Below, in pieces: positions 17,370 to 25,245 of a stretch of DNA of 64,000 nt (position 1 is the first letter of the stretch; every line of letters starts with the position of its first letter). The notes under the pieces were generated by a model. It saw nothing but the letters and a program-made list of their open reading frames with translations, did no database searches and was not told the origin of the DNA. Source of the stretch: VRUE01 sp035693025 (lineage in GTDB: Bacteria; Actinomycetota; Thermoleophilia; Solirubrobacterales; 70-9); the NCBI GenBank assembly GCA_035693025.1, contig DASSHI010000025.1:9168-73167 (forward strand). The letters are read 5' to 3'. The position numbers were made by a program, and so were the translations under genes.

Positions 17370-17432
17370 GACTTTGGCTCCCACGCAGCCGGGCGGGCGC
17401 CGCTTCGGTCTGGCGAGAGGAACGGGCACTGC

Positions 17433-17458
17433 CTACCCCTGCACCCCGGCCGGTAAAC
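17433..17458 (-). promoter_or_regulatory. Sigma-B/F-type promoter of the oxidase operon
   Basis: On the minus strand GTTT (17458-17455), a 16-base spacer and GGGTAG (17438-17433) lie upstream of ctaC. The predicted leader to GTG 17369 is about 57 bases and includes a GGGAG ribosome site. Confidence 0.55.
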
Positions 17459-17520
17459 GCCCCTCCGCGCCTGCGACATCGCAGGTGTCGCAGGCGGCGA
17501 TCGTGGGTAGCAGGGGTGCC

Positions 17521-17802
17521 ATGTACGTCATTCCCCTGATCGTGATCGTCCTGATCGCCTTGGCGATCTTCTTCTCGCCGATCCTCGCGGTGATCATTTT
17601 GATCCTCGCCCTGATCGGGCTCGGCTTCTACAAATTCCTCGGTCCGGGTACCGAGCCGGAGCGCGAGCCGCCACCCGCGAAGGCCACGCCGACCGCCGAC
17701 GCGCCGGAGGCGAGGAACACGCCGGTCGCCTCCGAAGACGAGGAGTCCGGCATGTGGGGCGAGAAATGGCCCGAGCAGCGCTCCGGCGAGGAACCCTCCT
17801 AG
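17521..17802 (+). CDS. Small membrane protein, unknown function
   Basis: A 93-residue protein. Residues 2-42 form two closely spaced hydrophobic helices rich in Ile and Leu, followed by a charged, proline-rich tail (EPEREPPPAK ... EDEESGMWGEKWPEQR). It resembles short actinobacterial membrane proteins of uncertain role. A GGGTAG box at 17505-17510 lies 10 bases before the ATG, with GTGT 16 bases further up, so it may share the stress-type promoter. It is divergent from the oxidase operon and followed by an LLM-family gene. Confidence 0.6.
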   Translation: MYVIPLIVIVLIALAIFFSPILAVIILILALIGLGFYKFLGPGTEPEREPPPAKATPTADAPEARNTPVASEDEESGMWGEKWPEQRSGEEPS

Positions 17803-17822
17803 CCGGACCCGGCCGGCGACCG

Positions 17823-18780
17823 ATGACGAAACTGGGCTACACGCTCTCGAGCGAGGAGTTCGACTCTCCGACCCTCGTGGCCCAGGCCGAGCGGGCCGAG
17901 CGGGCGGGCTTTGCCTTCGCCTCCATCTCCGACCACTTCCACCCCTGGATCGACGCGCAGGGCGAGAGCCCGTTCGTCTGGGGCACGCTCGGCGCGATCT
18001 CCCAGCGCACGCAGCGGATCGAGCTGATCACCGGGGTGACCTGTCCGACCACGCGCGTCCACCCGGCGATTCGTCGCCCAGGCAGCGGCGACCGCGGCGC
18101 AGCTGTTGCCGGGTCGCTTCTCCCTGGGCGTCGGCAGCGGCGAGAACCTCAACGAGCACATCACCGGCGAGCGCTGGCCAGGGGTCGTCGAGCGCCAGGA
18201 TCGTCTCGAGGAGGCGATCGAGGTGATCCGCGAGCTCTGGACGGGCAAGCTGAAGAGCCACCGGGGAGAGCACTTCACGGTCGAGAACGCCCGCATCTAC
18301 TCGGTTCCCGACGAGCCGCCACCGCTGCTGGTCGCGGTTGCCGGAGAGAGCTCCGTCGAGCTCGCTGCGCAGGCCGGGGACGGCCTGATCGGTACGGCGC
18401 CCGTCGCCGGATCGGTGAAGCAGTTCCAGGCCGAAGGCGGTGAGGGCAAGCCGACCTACGGTCAGCTCCACGTCTGCTGGGCAGAGGACGAGGAGGAGGC
18501 GAAGGAGCTGGCCCTGAAGCAATGGCCCAACGGGGCGATCGGTGGCAGCTACGTCCTCGAGCTGCCGCTGCCGGCGCATTTCGAAGAGGCGGCCGAGGCG
18601 CTGGACAGCGAGGACGTCGCCGAGAGCATCGTCTGCGGCCCCGACCCCGAGCGCCACCGCGACGCGATTCAGGAGTACGTCGACGCCGGCTACGACCACG
18701 TCTACGTCCATCAGATCGGCCCCGATCAAGAGGGCTTCTTCGACTTCTACGAGCGCGAGGTGCTCCCCCACTTCGGCTGA
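17823..18780 (+). pseudogene. LLM-class (F420-type) flavin oxidoreductase, frameshifted
   Basis: The sequence codes for about 318 residues of a luciferase-like, glucose-6-phosphate-dehydrogenase-type F420 oxidoreductase, in two frames. The first frame runs from ATG 17823 through DHFHPWIDAQGESPF and ITGVTCPTTRVHPAI. The second runs from about 18071 through LGVGSGENLNEH and YVHQIGPDQEGFF to a TGA at 18778-18780. One surplus T at 18070-18071 (ATTCGTCGCC where ATCGTCGCC would read on) explains the break exactly. The rest shows no decay, so this is either a very young null allele or a base-calling error. Confidence 0.85.
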
Positions 18781-18784
18781 ACCA

Positions 18785-18808
18785 TTTGCCACCGAATACG
18801 GGGGCAAA
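18785..18808. terminator. Hairpin between convergent LLM and HAD genes
   Basis: TTTGCC (18785-18790) pairs with GGCAAA (18803-18808) and continues, after one A-G mismatch, with CCG/CGG around an AATA loop. It lies between two converging genes and has A/T-rich stem ends, so it could end both transcripts. Confidence 0.5.
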
Positions 18809-18824
18809 GTGACCACTCGACGGG

Positions 18825-19508
18825 CTATGGGCCGAAGGGGGTGGCGACGCTCGCGAGGGTGGTCCGGTGCTTGCGCAGCTCGCCAATCGATTCGCAGACT
18901 TCCTCCGCCCCGGCGTCGCGCAACTCTGCCGCCGAGAAGCCGCCCGTCAGCACCGCCAGGGTCGGAACACCTGCCGCGCGGGCGGCCTTGACGTCCCAGG
19001 TCGAGTCGCCGACCATCACCGCCGGCCCGTCGCAGCCGACCTTCTCCAAGGCGGCGTGGACGAGGTCGGGGTGGGGCTTCGTGCGCTCCACGTCGGCCGC
19101 CGTCGTCCAGCCCTCGACCAGCTCGCGGGCGCCGAGCAGGTCGACGTAGTGCTCGACCTCCTCGGCCTTTGCCGAGCTCGCCAGAATCGCCTTGGCGCCA
19201 TCCTCGCCGAGTTCCTCCAGCAACTCGGTGGCGCCGTGCATCGCCTGCACTTCGCCGATCAGCTCGCCATAGGCCTCGCCCTCGGCCTCGCGGATCGCCT
19301 CGCCGTCGGAGCGCTCGCCCTCCTCCCCGATCAACGCCGTGACCAGCTGGTCCCCGCCCATGCCGATGTGGCGGTGGATCTCCCAAACCTGCACGACGTA
19401 GCCGTGAGCCCGTAGCGCCCGGTGCCAGGCGATCGCGTGCTGGTAGTTGGTGTCGACCAAGGTGGCGTCGACGTCGAGGATCACGATGGTCGACTCTGCG
19501 GGCGCCAC
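18825..19508 (-). CDS. HAD-superfamily hydrolase (phosphoglycolate phosphatase-like)
   Basis: A 227-residue HAD phosphatase. Motif I is DVDATLVDTN, with Ala where most members have Gly. Motif II is LASSAK, the lysine of motif III is in RTKPHPDLVH, and motif IV is MVGDSTWDVKAA. A helical cap sits between motifs I and II. The substrate is unknown. GTG 19508 follows a GTTT-N17-GGGTAG box (19544 to 19518, minus strand) at 9 bases, so translation may be nearly leaderless. Confidence 0.85.
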   Translation of the reverse strand: MAPAESTIVILDVDATLVDTNYQHAIAWHRALRAHGYVVQVWEIHRHIGMGGDQLVTALIGEEGERSDGEAIREAEGEAYGELIGEVQAMHGATELLEELGEDGAKAILASSAKAEEVEHYVDLLGARELVEGWTTAADVERTKPHPDLVHAALEKVGCDGPAVMVGDSTWDVKAARAAGVPTLAVLTGGFSAAELRDAGAEEVCESIGELRKHRTTLASVATPFGP

Positions 19509-19560
19509 CGGCCCGGGCTACCCGGGCTTGCCCCCCTCCCAAACGGGTAGGGGGAGCGAC

Positions 19561-20565
19561 ATGCGCTACCTGCACTTCTGCGCGCACGAGCAGTTCCCGC
19601 CGGAGGACCTCCTACGACAGGCGGTGGAGGCGGAACGGGCCGGCTTCGACGGGTTCGGGTGCAGCGATCACCTCCAGCCCTGGTGGGAGGGAGGCGAGTC
19701 CGGCAACGCCTGGGTCTGGCTCGGCGCGGCCGCGCAGGCGACCGAGCGCGCCCTCTTCGGCACCGGCGTCACCCCGCCGGGGCCGCGCTACCACCCGGCG
19801 CTGATCGCGCAGGCCTGGGCGACGATGGAGCTGATGTTCCCCGGGCGCCCCTACCTCGGATTCGGCTCCGGCGAGGCGCTGAACGAGGCGCCGCTCGGCC
19901 ACGGCTGGCCGCCGGTCGGCGAGCAGATCGAGCGCATGGAGGAGGCGCTGGAGATGATCCGGGCGCTCTGGGACGGCAAGAAGCTGAGCGGCGAGGGCGA
20001 GCACTTCGCCGCCGACGGCGCCTTCATCCACAGCCTGCCCGAGGGCCGTCGCCCCCCCATATACGTGTCCGCCTTCGGCCCGCAGGCGGCGCGCGTGGCC
20101 GGCCGTCAGGGCGACGGCATCTGGACGCTCGCCGATCCCGAAGCCGTGCCGGAGATCCTCGACGCCTACCGCGGCGCCGCCTCCGACGCCGGTCGCGAGC
20201 CGGGCGAGATCGTCCTCCAGGTCGCCTTTTCCTGGGCCGACGACGACGCGACCGCGCTCGATGGCGCGCGCGTCTGGAAGGGGGCCCAGCCGAAGGAGTT
20301 CTACAAGGAGGACTGGCACGACCCGAAGGCGATGTACGAGCACGGCGCCGAGCGGATCTCGGACGAGGACCTGCGCGAGACGATGATCATCTCCGCCGAT
20401 CCCGACCTGCACGTCGAACGCATTCGCGAAGTCGAGGAGATGGGCGCGACGAGCGTGGCGTTGATGAACAACTCGGGCGCCGACCCGCATCTGGCGATCG
20501 AGCTCTACGGACGCGAGGTCCTGCCGAAGCTGAGCCGCTCGCCGGCGACGCTGCGGGACCAGTAG
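19561..20565 (+). CDS. LLM-class F420-type oxidoreductase
   Basis: A 334-residue TIM-barrel flavin-dependent enzyme of the luciferase-like family, in the branch with F420-dependent glucose-6-phosphate dehydrogenase. Key stretches are GFGCSDHLQPW near residue 37, the conserved FGSGEALNE near residue 101 and SAFGPQAARVAGRQGDG. The donor substrate cannot be told. It is a paralogue of the frameshifted gene at 17823-18780. Start ATG 19561 is behind GGGGGAG. The next gene begins 11 bases downstream. Confidence 0.88.
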   Translation: MRYLHFCAHEQFPPEDLLRQAVEAERAGFDGFGCSDHLQPWWEGGESGNAWVWLGAAAQATERALFGTGVTPPGPRYHPALIAQAWATMELMFPGRPYLGFGSGEALNEAPLGHGWPPVGEQIERMEEALEMIRALWDGKKLSGEGEHFAADGAFIHSLPEGRRPPIYVSAFGPQAARVAGRQGDGIWTLADPEAVPEILDAYRGAASDAGREPGEIVLQVAFSWADDDATALDGARVWKGAQPKEFYKEDWHDPKAMYEHGAERISDEDLRETMIISADPDLHVERIREVEEMGATSVALMNNSGADPHLAIELYGREVLPKLSRSPATLRDQ

Positions 20566-20576
20566 GCCCGAGTCGG

Positions 20577-21316
20577 ATGCGGCGGGTGCGGATCGGCTGC
20601 TCGGGCTGGAGCTACGGGGACTGGCGAGGCGGCCTCTACCCGGACGGCCTCCCGCAACGGCGCTGGCTCGAGCGCTACGCGGAGGTCTTCGACACCGTCG
20701 AGGTCAACGCCACCTTCTACCGGCTGCCGAAGGAGTCGACGGTGCGGGCCTGGGTCGAGCAGGTCCCCGCAGACTTCCTCTTCGCGGTCAAGGCGAGCCG
20801 CTACCTGACCCACATGAAGCGGCTGCGCGAGATCGCCGATGCGGTCGCCAGGTTCTGGGAGCCGCTCGAGCCGCTGCGCCGTGGGCGGCGGCTGGGCCCG
20901 GTCCTGTGGCAGCTGCCGGAGAGCTTCCGGCGCGACGACGACCTCCTCGCCGCCGCGCTCGAGCAGCTGCCCCGCGCCCGCCACTGCTTCGAGTTCCGCC
21001 ACCCGAGCTGGTTCGCCGCGCCGGTGCGCCGGCTGCTGGAGGAGCACGGCGCCTCGCTGGCATCGGCGACGACAAGCGCCGGCCGCTTCCCGATGCCAGG
21101 CCGGTGGGAGAGCTCGCCTACCTGCGGCTGCACTACGGGCACCGCGGCCGGGGCGGCAACTACTCCGACACCGAGCTCGACGGGTGGCGGCGGCGCATCG
21201 CCGGCTGGCGCTCACGGCGAGACGTCTTCGTCTATCTCAACAACGACTGGAAGGGCTACGCGCCCGCCAACGCGCGCTACCTGGCCAAGGGCTTGTCGAG
21301 CAGCGGCAGCGGGTAG
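20577..21316 (+). pseudogene. DUF72 family protein, frameshifted
   Basis: The gene codes for about 246 residues of the DUF72 (YecE-like) TIM-barrel family: RIGCSGWSYGDWRG at the start, VEVNATFYRLP, CFEFRHPSWF, then LAYLRLHYGHRGRGGNYS and FVYLNNDWKGYAPANA. The two parts lie in different frames. A single missing base at 21060-21061 (GGCATCGGC where a codon such as GTC is expected before ATCGGC) restores the run GASL-x-IGDDKRRPLPD. There is no other damage. The function of the family is not settled. Confidence 0.85.
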
Positions 21317-21325
21317 CCGCTGCGC

Positions 21326-22420
21326 ATGGCAACCGCAACCGCGCGACTGGCGCCCGAGGTATTCCGGCTGCCGGTCGAGAAAATCCGCGCCGGCTACTAC
21401 TCGGACTCCTACTTCGTCCTCACCAAGGAGCTGCTCGAGGCGCAAGCCCGGCACCCCACCGTGACAATGCAGGTGTTCGCCAAGCGAGCCGGCCTGCTGG
21501 GCGGAATCGACGAGGCGCTCGCCGTCCTGCGGGTCGGCTCGGGGACGCACCGGGACGACGGCTGGCGCGACGGCTGGCCACAGCTGCACGTCCAGGCGCT
21601 CGACGAAGGCGAGCCGATCGCGCCCTGGGAGACCGTGCTGACGATCGAAGGCGACTACGCGCTCTTCGCCCACTTGGAGACCGTCTACCTGGGCACCCTC
21701 TCGCGACGCTCGCTGGTGATGAGCAACGTGCGCCGCGTGGTCGACGCGGCACAGGGCAAGCCGATCCTCTTCTTCCCAGCCCGCCACGACCACTGGCTGG
21801 TCCAGACCGGCGACGGCTGGGCGGCCCACGTCGCTGGCGCGATCGGCGTCTCGACCGACGCCCAGGCGAGCTGGTGGGGCGGCCGCGGCGTCGGCACGGT
21901 GCCGCATGGCCTGATCGCCGCCTACGCCGGAGACACGGTCGCCGCGGCACGGGACTTCGCCGCACGCTTCGGCGACGACGTCAACGTCGTCGTCCTCGTC
22001 GACTTCCACAACGACTCGGTCGCCGATGCGGTTGCGGTCGCCGACGCTCTGGGGCAGCGATTGTGGGGCGTACGCCTCGACACCTCCGAGCGGCTGGTCG
22101 ACCGCTCGCTGCGCGACGAGCCCGCAGCCGAGCGCCTCACCGGCGTCACCCCCGAGCTTGCGGCCAAGGTCCGCGAGGCGCTGGACGATTCCGGCCACCG
22201 GGGGGTCAGGATCGTCGCCTCCGGCGGCTTCGACGTCGAGAAGATCGAGCGCTTCGAGGCAAGCGGGGCGCCGGTCGACTCCTACGGCGTCGGCTCAGCC
22301 TTCCTGCGCGGCGCCTTCGACTTCACCGCCGACGTGGTCGAGCTCGACGGCAGGCCCGGCGGCAAGGCCGGTCGCGAGCTGCGCCCCAACCCTCGACTGC
22401 GCGAGGTGCAACGGGATTGA
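21326..22420 (+). CDS. Nicotinate phosphoribosyltransferase-family protein
   Basis: A 364-residue type II phosphoribosyltransferase related to archaeal-type nicotinate PRTases, which make nicotinate mononucleotide from nicotinate and PRPP. Typical parts are YYSDSYFVLTKELLE at residue 27, GTLSRRSLVMSNVRRV, WGVRLDTSERLVDRS and the phosphate-binding SGGFDVEKIERFEASG ... SYGVGSAFL. It could also serve in NAD salvage with another pyridine substrate. Start ATG 21326 follows the DUF72 gene by 9 bases, and its stop overlaps the TTG of the damaged glycosylase gene, so the set once formed an operon. Confidence 0.85.
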   Translation: MATATARLAPEVFRLPVEKIRAGYYSDSYFVLTKELLEAQARHPTVTMQVFAKRAGLLGGIDEALAVLRVGSGTHRDDGWRDGWPQLHVQALDEGEPIAPWETVLTIEGDYALFAHLETVYLGTLSRRSLVMSNVRRVVDAAQGKPILFFPARHDHWLVQTGDGWAAHVAGAIGVSTDAQASWWGGRGVGTVPHGLIAAYAGDTVAAARDFAARFGDDVNVVVLVDFHNDSVADAVAVADALGQRLWGVRLDTSERLVDRSLRDEPAAERLTGVTPELAAKVREALDDSGHRGVRIVASGGFDVEKIERFEASGAPVDSYGVGSAFLRGAFDFTADVVELDGRPGGKAGRELRPNPRLREVQRD

Positions 22421-22816
22421 GCGAGAGCGCCTCCGCCACCGAGTTCGTCCCCGAGAGCCGTTCGCTGCGGGCCCTGCGCCAGGCGGCAGGCAGAGCTGAT
22501 GCTGGTCGGAGAGCAGCCCGGCGATCGGGAGGACGTCGAGGGCGAGCCCTTCGTCGGGCCCGCCGGGGGAATGCTCGCGCGGGCGCTGCAGAGCGCCGAG
22601 ATCGACCGCAGCGACGTCTACCTGACCAACGCGGTCAAGCATTTCAAGTGGCGCCCCCGCGGCAAGCGCCGCCTGCACCAGACCCCGCGCGCCGGTGAGG
22701 TCGAGGCCTGCAAGCCGTGGCTGGACGGCGGCGAAGCGGCGCTAGCTCCGCCGCTGTTCAAGGATCGCTCCGCCGGGGTACTGGATGTTCCGGTACCCAA
22801 CGAAGAAAGGCTTTGA
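22417..22816 (+). pseudogene. UdgX-like family 4 uracil-DNA glycosylase, internally deleted and truncated
   Basis: From TTG 22417 one frame gives the family N terminus (TEFVPESRSLRALRQAAG). Near 22488 the sequence jumps to another frame that continues as ELMLVGEQPGDREDVEGEPF. The roughly 25 residues expected in between, which carry the Fe-S cysteines, are missing. The second part keeps LTNAVKHFKW and GKRRLHQTP (UdgX has KRRIH, whose His binds uracil covalently). After ACKPWLDGG (about 22735) the family sequence ends and 27 unrelated codons follow to TGA 22816. With neither the Fe-S site nor the C-terminal half it cannot be an active enzyme. Confidence 0.8.
22756..22781 (+). promoter_or_regulatory. 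Sigma-B/F-type promoter of the csbD-like gene
   Basis: GTTC (22756-22759), 16 bases, GGGTAC (22776-22781), about 40 bases before ATG 22820. It lies in the degenerate tail of the UdgX remnant, so truncation of that gene may have joined or preserved this promoter. Confidence 0.6.
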
Positions 22817-22819
22817 AAA

Positions 22820-23008
22820 ATGGGAATTCTCGACAAGCTCACCGGCAGGGCCAAGCAGGCGGCCGGCGACCTCGCCGACGACGCCTCGCTCCGCCGCCAA
22901 GGCAAACGCGAGGAGCGCAAGGGCGAGAAGAAGGAGGAGCTCGACCGCACGCAGGAGAAGGCGGACCGGAAGGCCGAGGAAGTAGCCGACCTCGAACGGA
23001 AAACCTGA
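22820..23008 (+). CDS. CsbD-family stress protein
   Basis: A 62-residue, highly charged protein (GILDKLTGRAKQAAGDLADD then Lys/Glu-rich helices) of the CsbD family, whose B. subtilis member is controlled by sigma-B. The molecular role is unknown. The promoter upstream is of the same sigma type. Confidence 0.85.
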   Translation: MGILDKLTGRAKQAAGDLADDASLRRQGKREERKGEKKEELDRTQEKADRKAEEVADLERKT

Positions 23009-23036
23009 GCGAGGCGGCCCCGGCCCTTGAGGGAGC

Positions 23037-23378
23037 TCAGCTTTTCGCGCCGGCCACTGCGTGCTGCAGCTGGTCCTTGCTCATCTTCGAGCGACCTTCG
23101 ATACCGAGCTTCTTGGCGTCGTTGTAGAGCTGTTCGCGCGTGCGCCCGCCGGGCCCGCTGCCCGAGCGCTTGCCGCCGCGGCTGCTCGCCGATCGGCCCC
23201 TGGTCGAGCTGCGCGAGGAGCTCTTCGATTCGCCCGAACGGGCCTTTTCCTTGTTCACGGCGCGAGCCGCGATCTCCTCGGCGCGGCCCTCCGAGCGGCC
23301 GGCTTTCTTCTCACTCTGCTTGACGTGCTCGTACTGGCGCGCTCGCTTGCTGCCTTTCTTCACTCCGCGTGGTGGCAT
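23037..23378 (-). CDS. Basic protein with C-terminal Rho-N/SAP-like helix pair (often annotated plasmid stabilization protein)
   Basis: A 113-residue protein. It begins PPRGVKKGSKRARQYEHVKQSEKK, continues with a Ser/Arg-rich linker and ends with TREQLYNDAKKLGIEGRSKMSKDQLQHAVA, a helix-extended-loop-helix of the Rho N-terminal type that binds nucleic acid. Similar proteins in actinobacteria carry the plasmid-stabilization name without proof. ATG 23378 has an AAAGGAG site. It lies among stress genes. Confidence 0.75.
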   Translation of the reverse strand: MPPRGVKKGSKRARQYEHVKQSEKKAGRSEGRAEEIAARAVNKEKARSGESKSSSRSSTRGRSASSRGGKRSGSGPGGRTREQLYNDAKKLGIEGRSKMSKDQLQHAVAGAKS

Positions 23379-23425
23379 GGATCGGCTCCTTTCGTCAGCT
23401 TGCCCAGTACCCGCAGGCGCTCGAA

Positions 23426-24010
23426 CTATGCGCCTGCCGAAGCGCTCTCGCGCTGCCCCTCGTGAACGCCCTCGGCGAACTCCTCGACGAGCTTGGCGTT
23501 GAAGGCGTCGAGGTCGTCGGGCTTGCGGCTGCTCACAAGCCCCCGGTCGACGTGGACTTCCTCGTCGACCCACTCGGCGCCGGCATTGCGCAGGTCGGTC
23601 TGCAGGCTGGGCCACGAAGTGAGCGTGCGGCCATCCAGCACGCCCGCGTCGATCAGGGTCCACGGCCCGTGGCAGATCACGCCGACGGGCTTACCGGCCT
23701 CGAAGAAGGAGCGGACGAACCGGACCGCATCGGCGTTGGTGCGCAGCTGGTCCGGATTGGCCACGCCGCCCGGCAGCACCAGGCCGTCGTAGTCGCCGGC
23801 ATCCGCCTCGGCCACGGACTTGTCCGGCGCGAAGGTCTCGCCCTTGTCGAGATGGTTGAACGCCTGGATCTCCCCGCCTTCGAGAGCGAGCAGCTCGACC
23901 TCGGCGCCGGCCTCGCGCACCGCCGCGCGCGGGCTGGTCAACTCGACCTGCTCGACCCCCTCGTTGGCGACGAGGATCGCGATTCTCTTGCCCTGCAGCC
24001 GGTCTGACAT
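23426..24010 (-). CDS. DJ-1/PfpI-family protein (type 1 glutamine amidotransferase-like)
   Basis: A 194-residue DJ-1/PfpI protein with the nucleophile elbow VICHGPWTL (Cys near residue 113) and the conserved Glu in ILVANEGVEQVEL. Members act as proteases, glyoxalases or deglycases, and the exact activity is open. A GTTT-N15-GGGTAG promoter lies upstream on the minus strand (24104 to 24080), giving a leader of about 60 bases. Confidence 0.88.
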   Translation of the reverse strand: MSDRLQGKRIAILVANEGVEQVELTSPRAAVREAGAEVELLALEGGEIQAFNHLDKGETFAPDKSVAEADAGDYDGLVLPGGVANPDQLRTNADAVRFVRSFFEAGKPVGVICHGPWTLIDAGVLDGRTLTSWPSLQTDLRNAGAEWVDEEVHVDRGLVSSRKPDDLDAFNAKLVEEFAEGVHEGQRESASAGA

Positions 24011-24079
24011 CTGAACCTCCTCGAGTCGGTCTGGCAGCGATGAAAGCCGCCGAGATCCCGGCCGGCGGCGTCCCCCCTA

Positions 24080-24104
24080 CTACCCGAGCCCGCCGAGCGA
24101 AAAC
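24080..24104 (-). promoter_or_regulatory. Sigma-B/F-type promoter of the DJ-1/PfpI gene
   Basis: GTTT (24104-24101), 15 bases, GGGTAG (24085-24080) on the minus strand. Confidence 0.55.
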
Positions 24105-24149
24105 GACCGGGGCGCCCGGCCGGTCAGGCGCCGCTTGCCGCGTCTGCAA

Positions 24150-24377
24150 CTAATAGCGCGGGTCTTCGGGATCGCGTCGTTCTTCGAGGGTGACCGCGCG
24201 CCGTGAGCGCTTCGCCCAGATCATCTGCTGAATGAAGCCGAGCACCAGTCCCGCGGCGCCGGCGATCATCAGGATCAACCCGATGGTGTCGATGCTGATG
24301 TGAGCGACGTGCAGGTTGGTCGCGAAGTAGAGGATCGCGCCAACGGCGATCAGGAAGATCGAGCCGCCGATGGTCAT
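24150..24377 (-). CDS. DUF6458-type small membrane protein
   Basis: A 75-residue protein with two membrane helices (IGGSIFLIAVGAILYFATN and IGLILMIAGAAGLVLGF) and a basic tail ending EERRDPEDPRY, as in the actinobacterial DUF6458 family. ATG 24377 is preceded by GGGGAGGG and overlaps the stop of a 33-residue membrane peptide gene. Function unknown; context suggests a stress role. Confidence 0.8.
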   Translation of the reverse strand: MTIGGSIFLIAVGAILYFATNLHVAHISIDTIGLILMIAGAAGLVLGFIQQMIWAKRSRRAVTLEERRDPEDPRY

Positions 24378-24478
24378 CAGACCCTCCCCAGGAGAGCGGC
24401 GCCGCCTGCGACGGCCAGCTTCAGCGGGACCAACGCGATCGCGACGATGACCAAGACGGCGATTATGGTTCCGACCAT
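24377..24478 (-). CDS. 33-residue membrane peptide
   Basis: The frame from ATG 24478 codes for a single hydrophobic helix (VGTIIAVLVIVAIALVPLKL, then AVAGGAALLGRV). It has a strong GGGAGGGGAG ribosome site and stops in a TGATG junction with the DUF6458 gene, so the two are coupled. A GTTT-N16-GGGTAG promoter lies upstream. The size is below usual gene-calling limits. Confidence 0.6.
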   Translation of the reverse strand: MVGTIIAVLVIVAIALVPLKLAVAGGAALLGRV

Positions 24479-24540
24479 TGGGACTCCCCTCCCAGCTCGC
24501 GGCTTGCGGTTTTGGAGCGGGCTTCTTGCCCAACGGCGAG

Positions 24541-24566
24541 CTACCCCCGGCAAGCGCAGGCGAAAC
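24541..24566 (-). promoter_or_regulatory. Sigma-B/F-type promoter of the 33-residue peptide/DUF6458 pair
   Basis: GTTT (24566-24563), 16 bases, GGGTAG (24546-24541) on the minus strand, about 60 bases before ATG 24478. It lies back to back with the plus-strand promoter at 24611-24636. Confidence 0.6.
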
Positions 24567-24610
24567 CGCGAAATCGGTCGGCCCCGCAAAGACCGCATCG
24601 AGCACGCACC

Positions 24611-24636
24611 GTTTCCCGCCCGATTCGACGGGGTAC
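24611..24636 (+). promoter_or_regulatory. Sigma-B/F-type promoter of the YciE-like gene
   Basis: GTTT (24611-24614), a 16-base spacer and GGGTAC (24631-24636), the cleanest match in the window, 36 bases before ATG 24673. Confidence 0.65.
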
Positions 24637-24672
24637 CTCGAAGCGAACGAAAGCGACGATCAAGGGAGCGAA

Positions 24673-25245
24673 ATGGCCGATCTGAACGAGCGCGACGCCA
24701 AGCTGGTCCAGTACCTGAGCGAGGCATTCGGCAAGGAGACGGAACTGGAGACCAGCCTCGAGGCGCATATCGCGATGACGACCAGGGCGCCGTACAAGAA
24801 TCGCCTCAAGGCCCACCTCAAAGAGACGAAGGCACACGCCAGGGCGCTCGAGCGCCGGATCAAGAAACTCGGCGGCGGCGGGCAGCTGACCCAAACCGTC
24901 GTCGGCAAGGCGATGGCCGCGGCGAAGGGGCCGCTGCACATGGCTCGCGGCAGCGGCGAGCAGGAGAAGATGCTGAAGAACGCCAAGACGGAGTACTTCA
25001 ACGAGCACGAGGAGATCGCCACCTACCTGGCCATCGAGGCCTTTGCGGAGAAAGTCGGAGACCGCGAGACGGCGAAACTGGCAAAGGGGATCCGCGCCGA
25101 GGAGGAACGGATGGCCAAGTTCCTCGCCAGGCAGATCGAGTCGCTGACGGGCGCCGTCGTCACCGAGGAGGTGCCGAGCGCGCAACGCCGGCGCCCCGCT
25201 AAAGCCAAACGTGCTCGAAAGCCAACCGCCCGTTCGCGCAGCTGA
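24673..25245 (+). CDS. DUF892/YciE-family ferritin-like protein
   Basis: A 190-residue, mostly helical protein. It has the DUF892 pattern with paired metal-ligand positions (EAFGKETELETSLEAHI near residue 17, LKETKAHARALERRI, NEHEEIATYLAIEAFAEKVGD, IRAEEERMAKFL). Related proteins form ferritin-like four-helix bundles and are induced by stress. The last 30 residues are Arg/Lys-rich. ATG 24673 follows AAGGGAG. The 3' end overlaps a convergent metallophosphoesterase remnant by 47 bases. Confidence 0.85.
   Translation: MADLNERDAKLVQYLSEAFGKETELETSLEAHIAMTTRAPYKNRLKAHLKETKAHARALERRIKKLGGGGQLTQTVVGKAMAAAKGPLHMARGSGEQEKMLKNAKTEYFNEHEEIATYLAIEAFAEKVGDRETAKLAKGIRAEEERMAKFLARQIESLTGAVVTEEVPSAQRRRPAKAKRARKPTARSRS

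Noticed and set aside
19447..19560. A longer start for the LLM gene at 19561
   Set aside because: The extension would read through the divergent HAD gene. ATG 19561 has a GGGGGAG ribosome site and a normal family N terminus.
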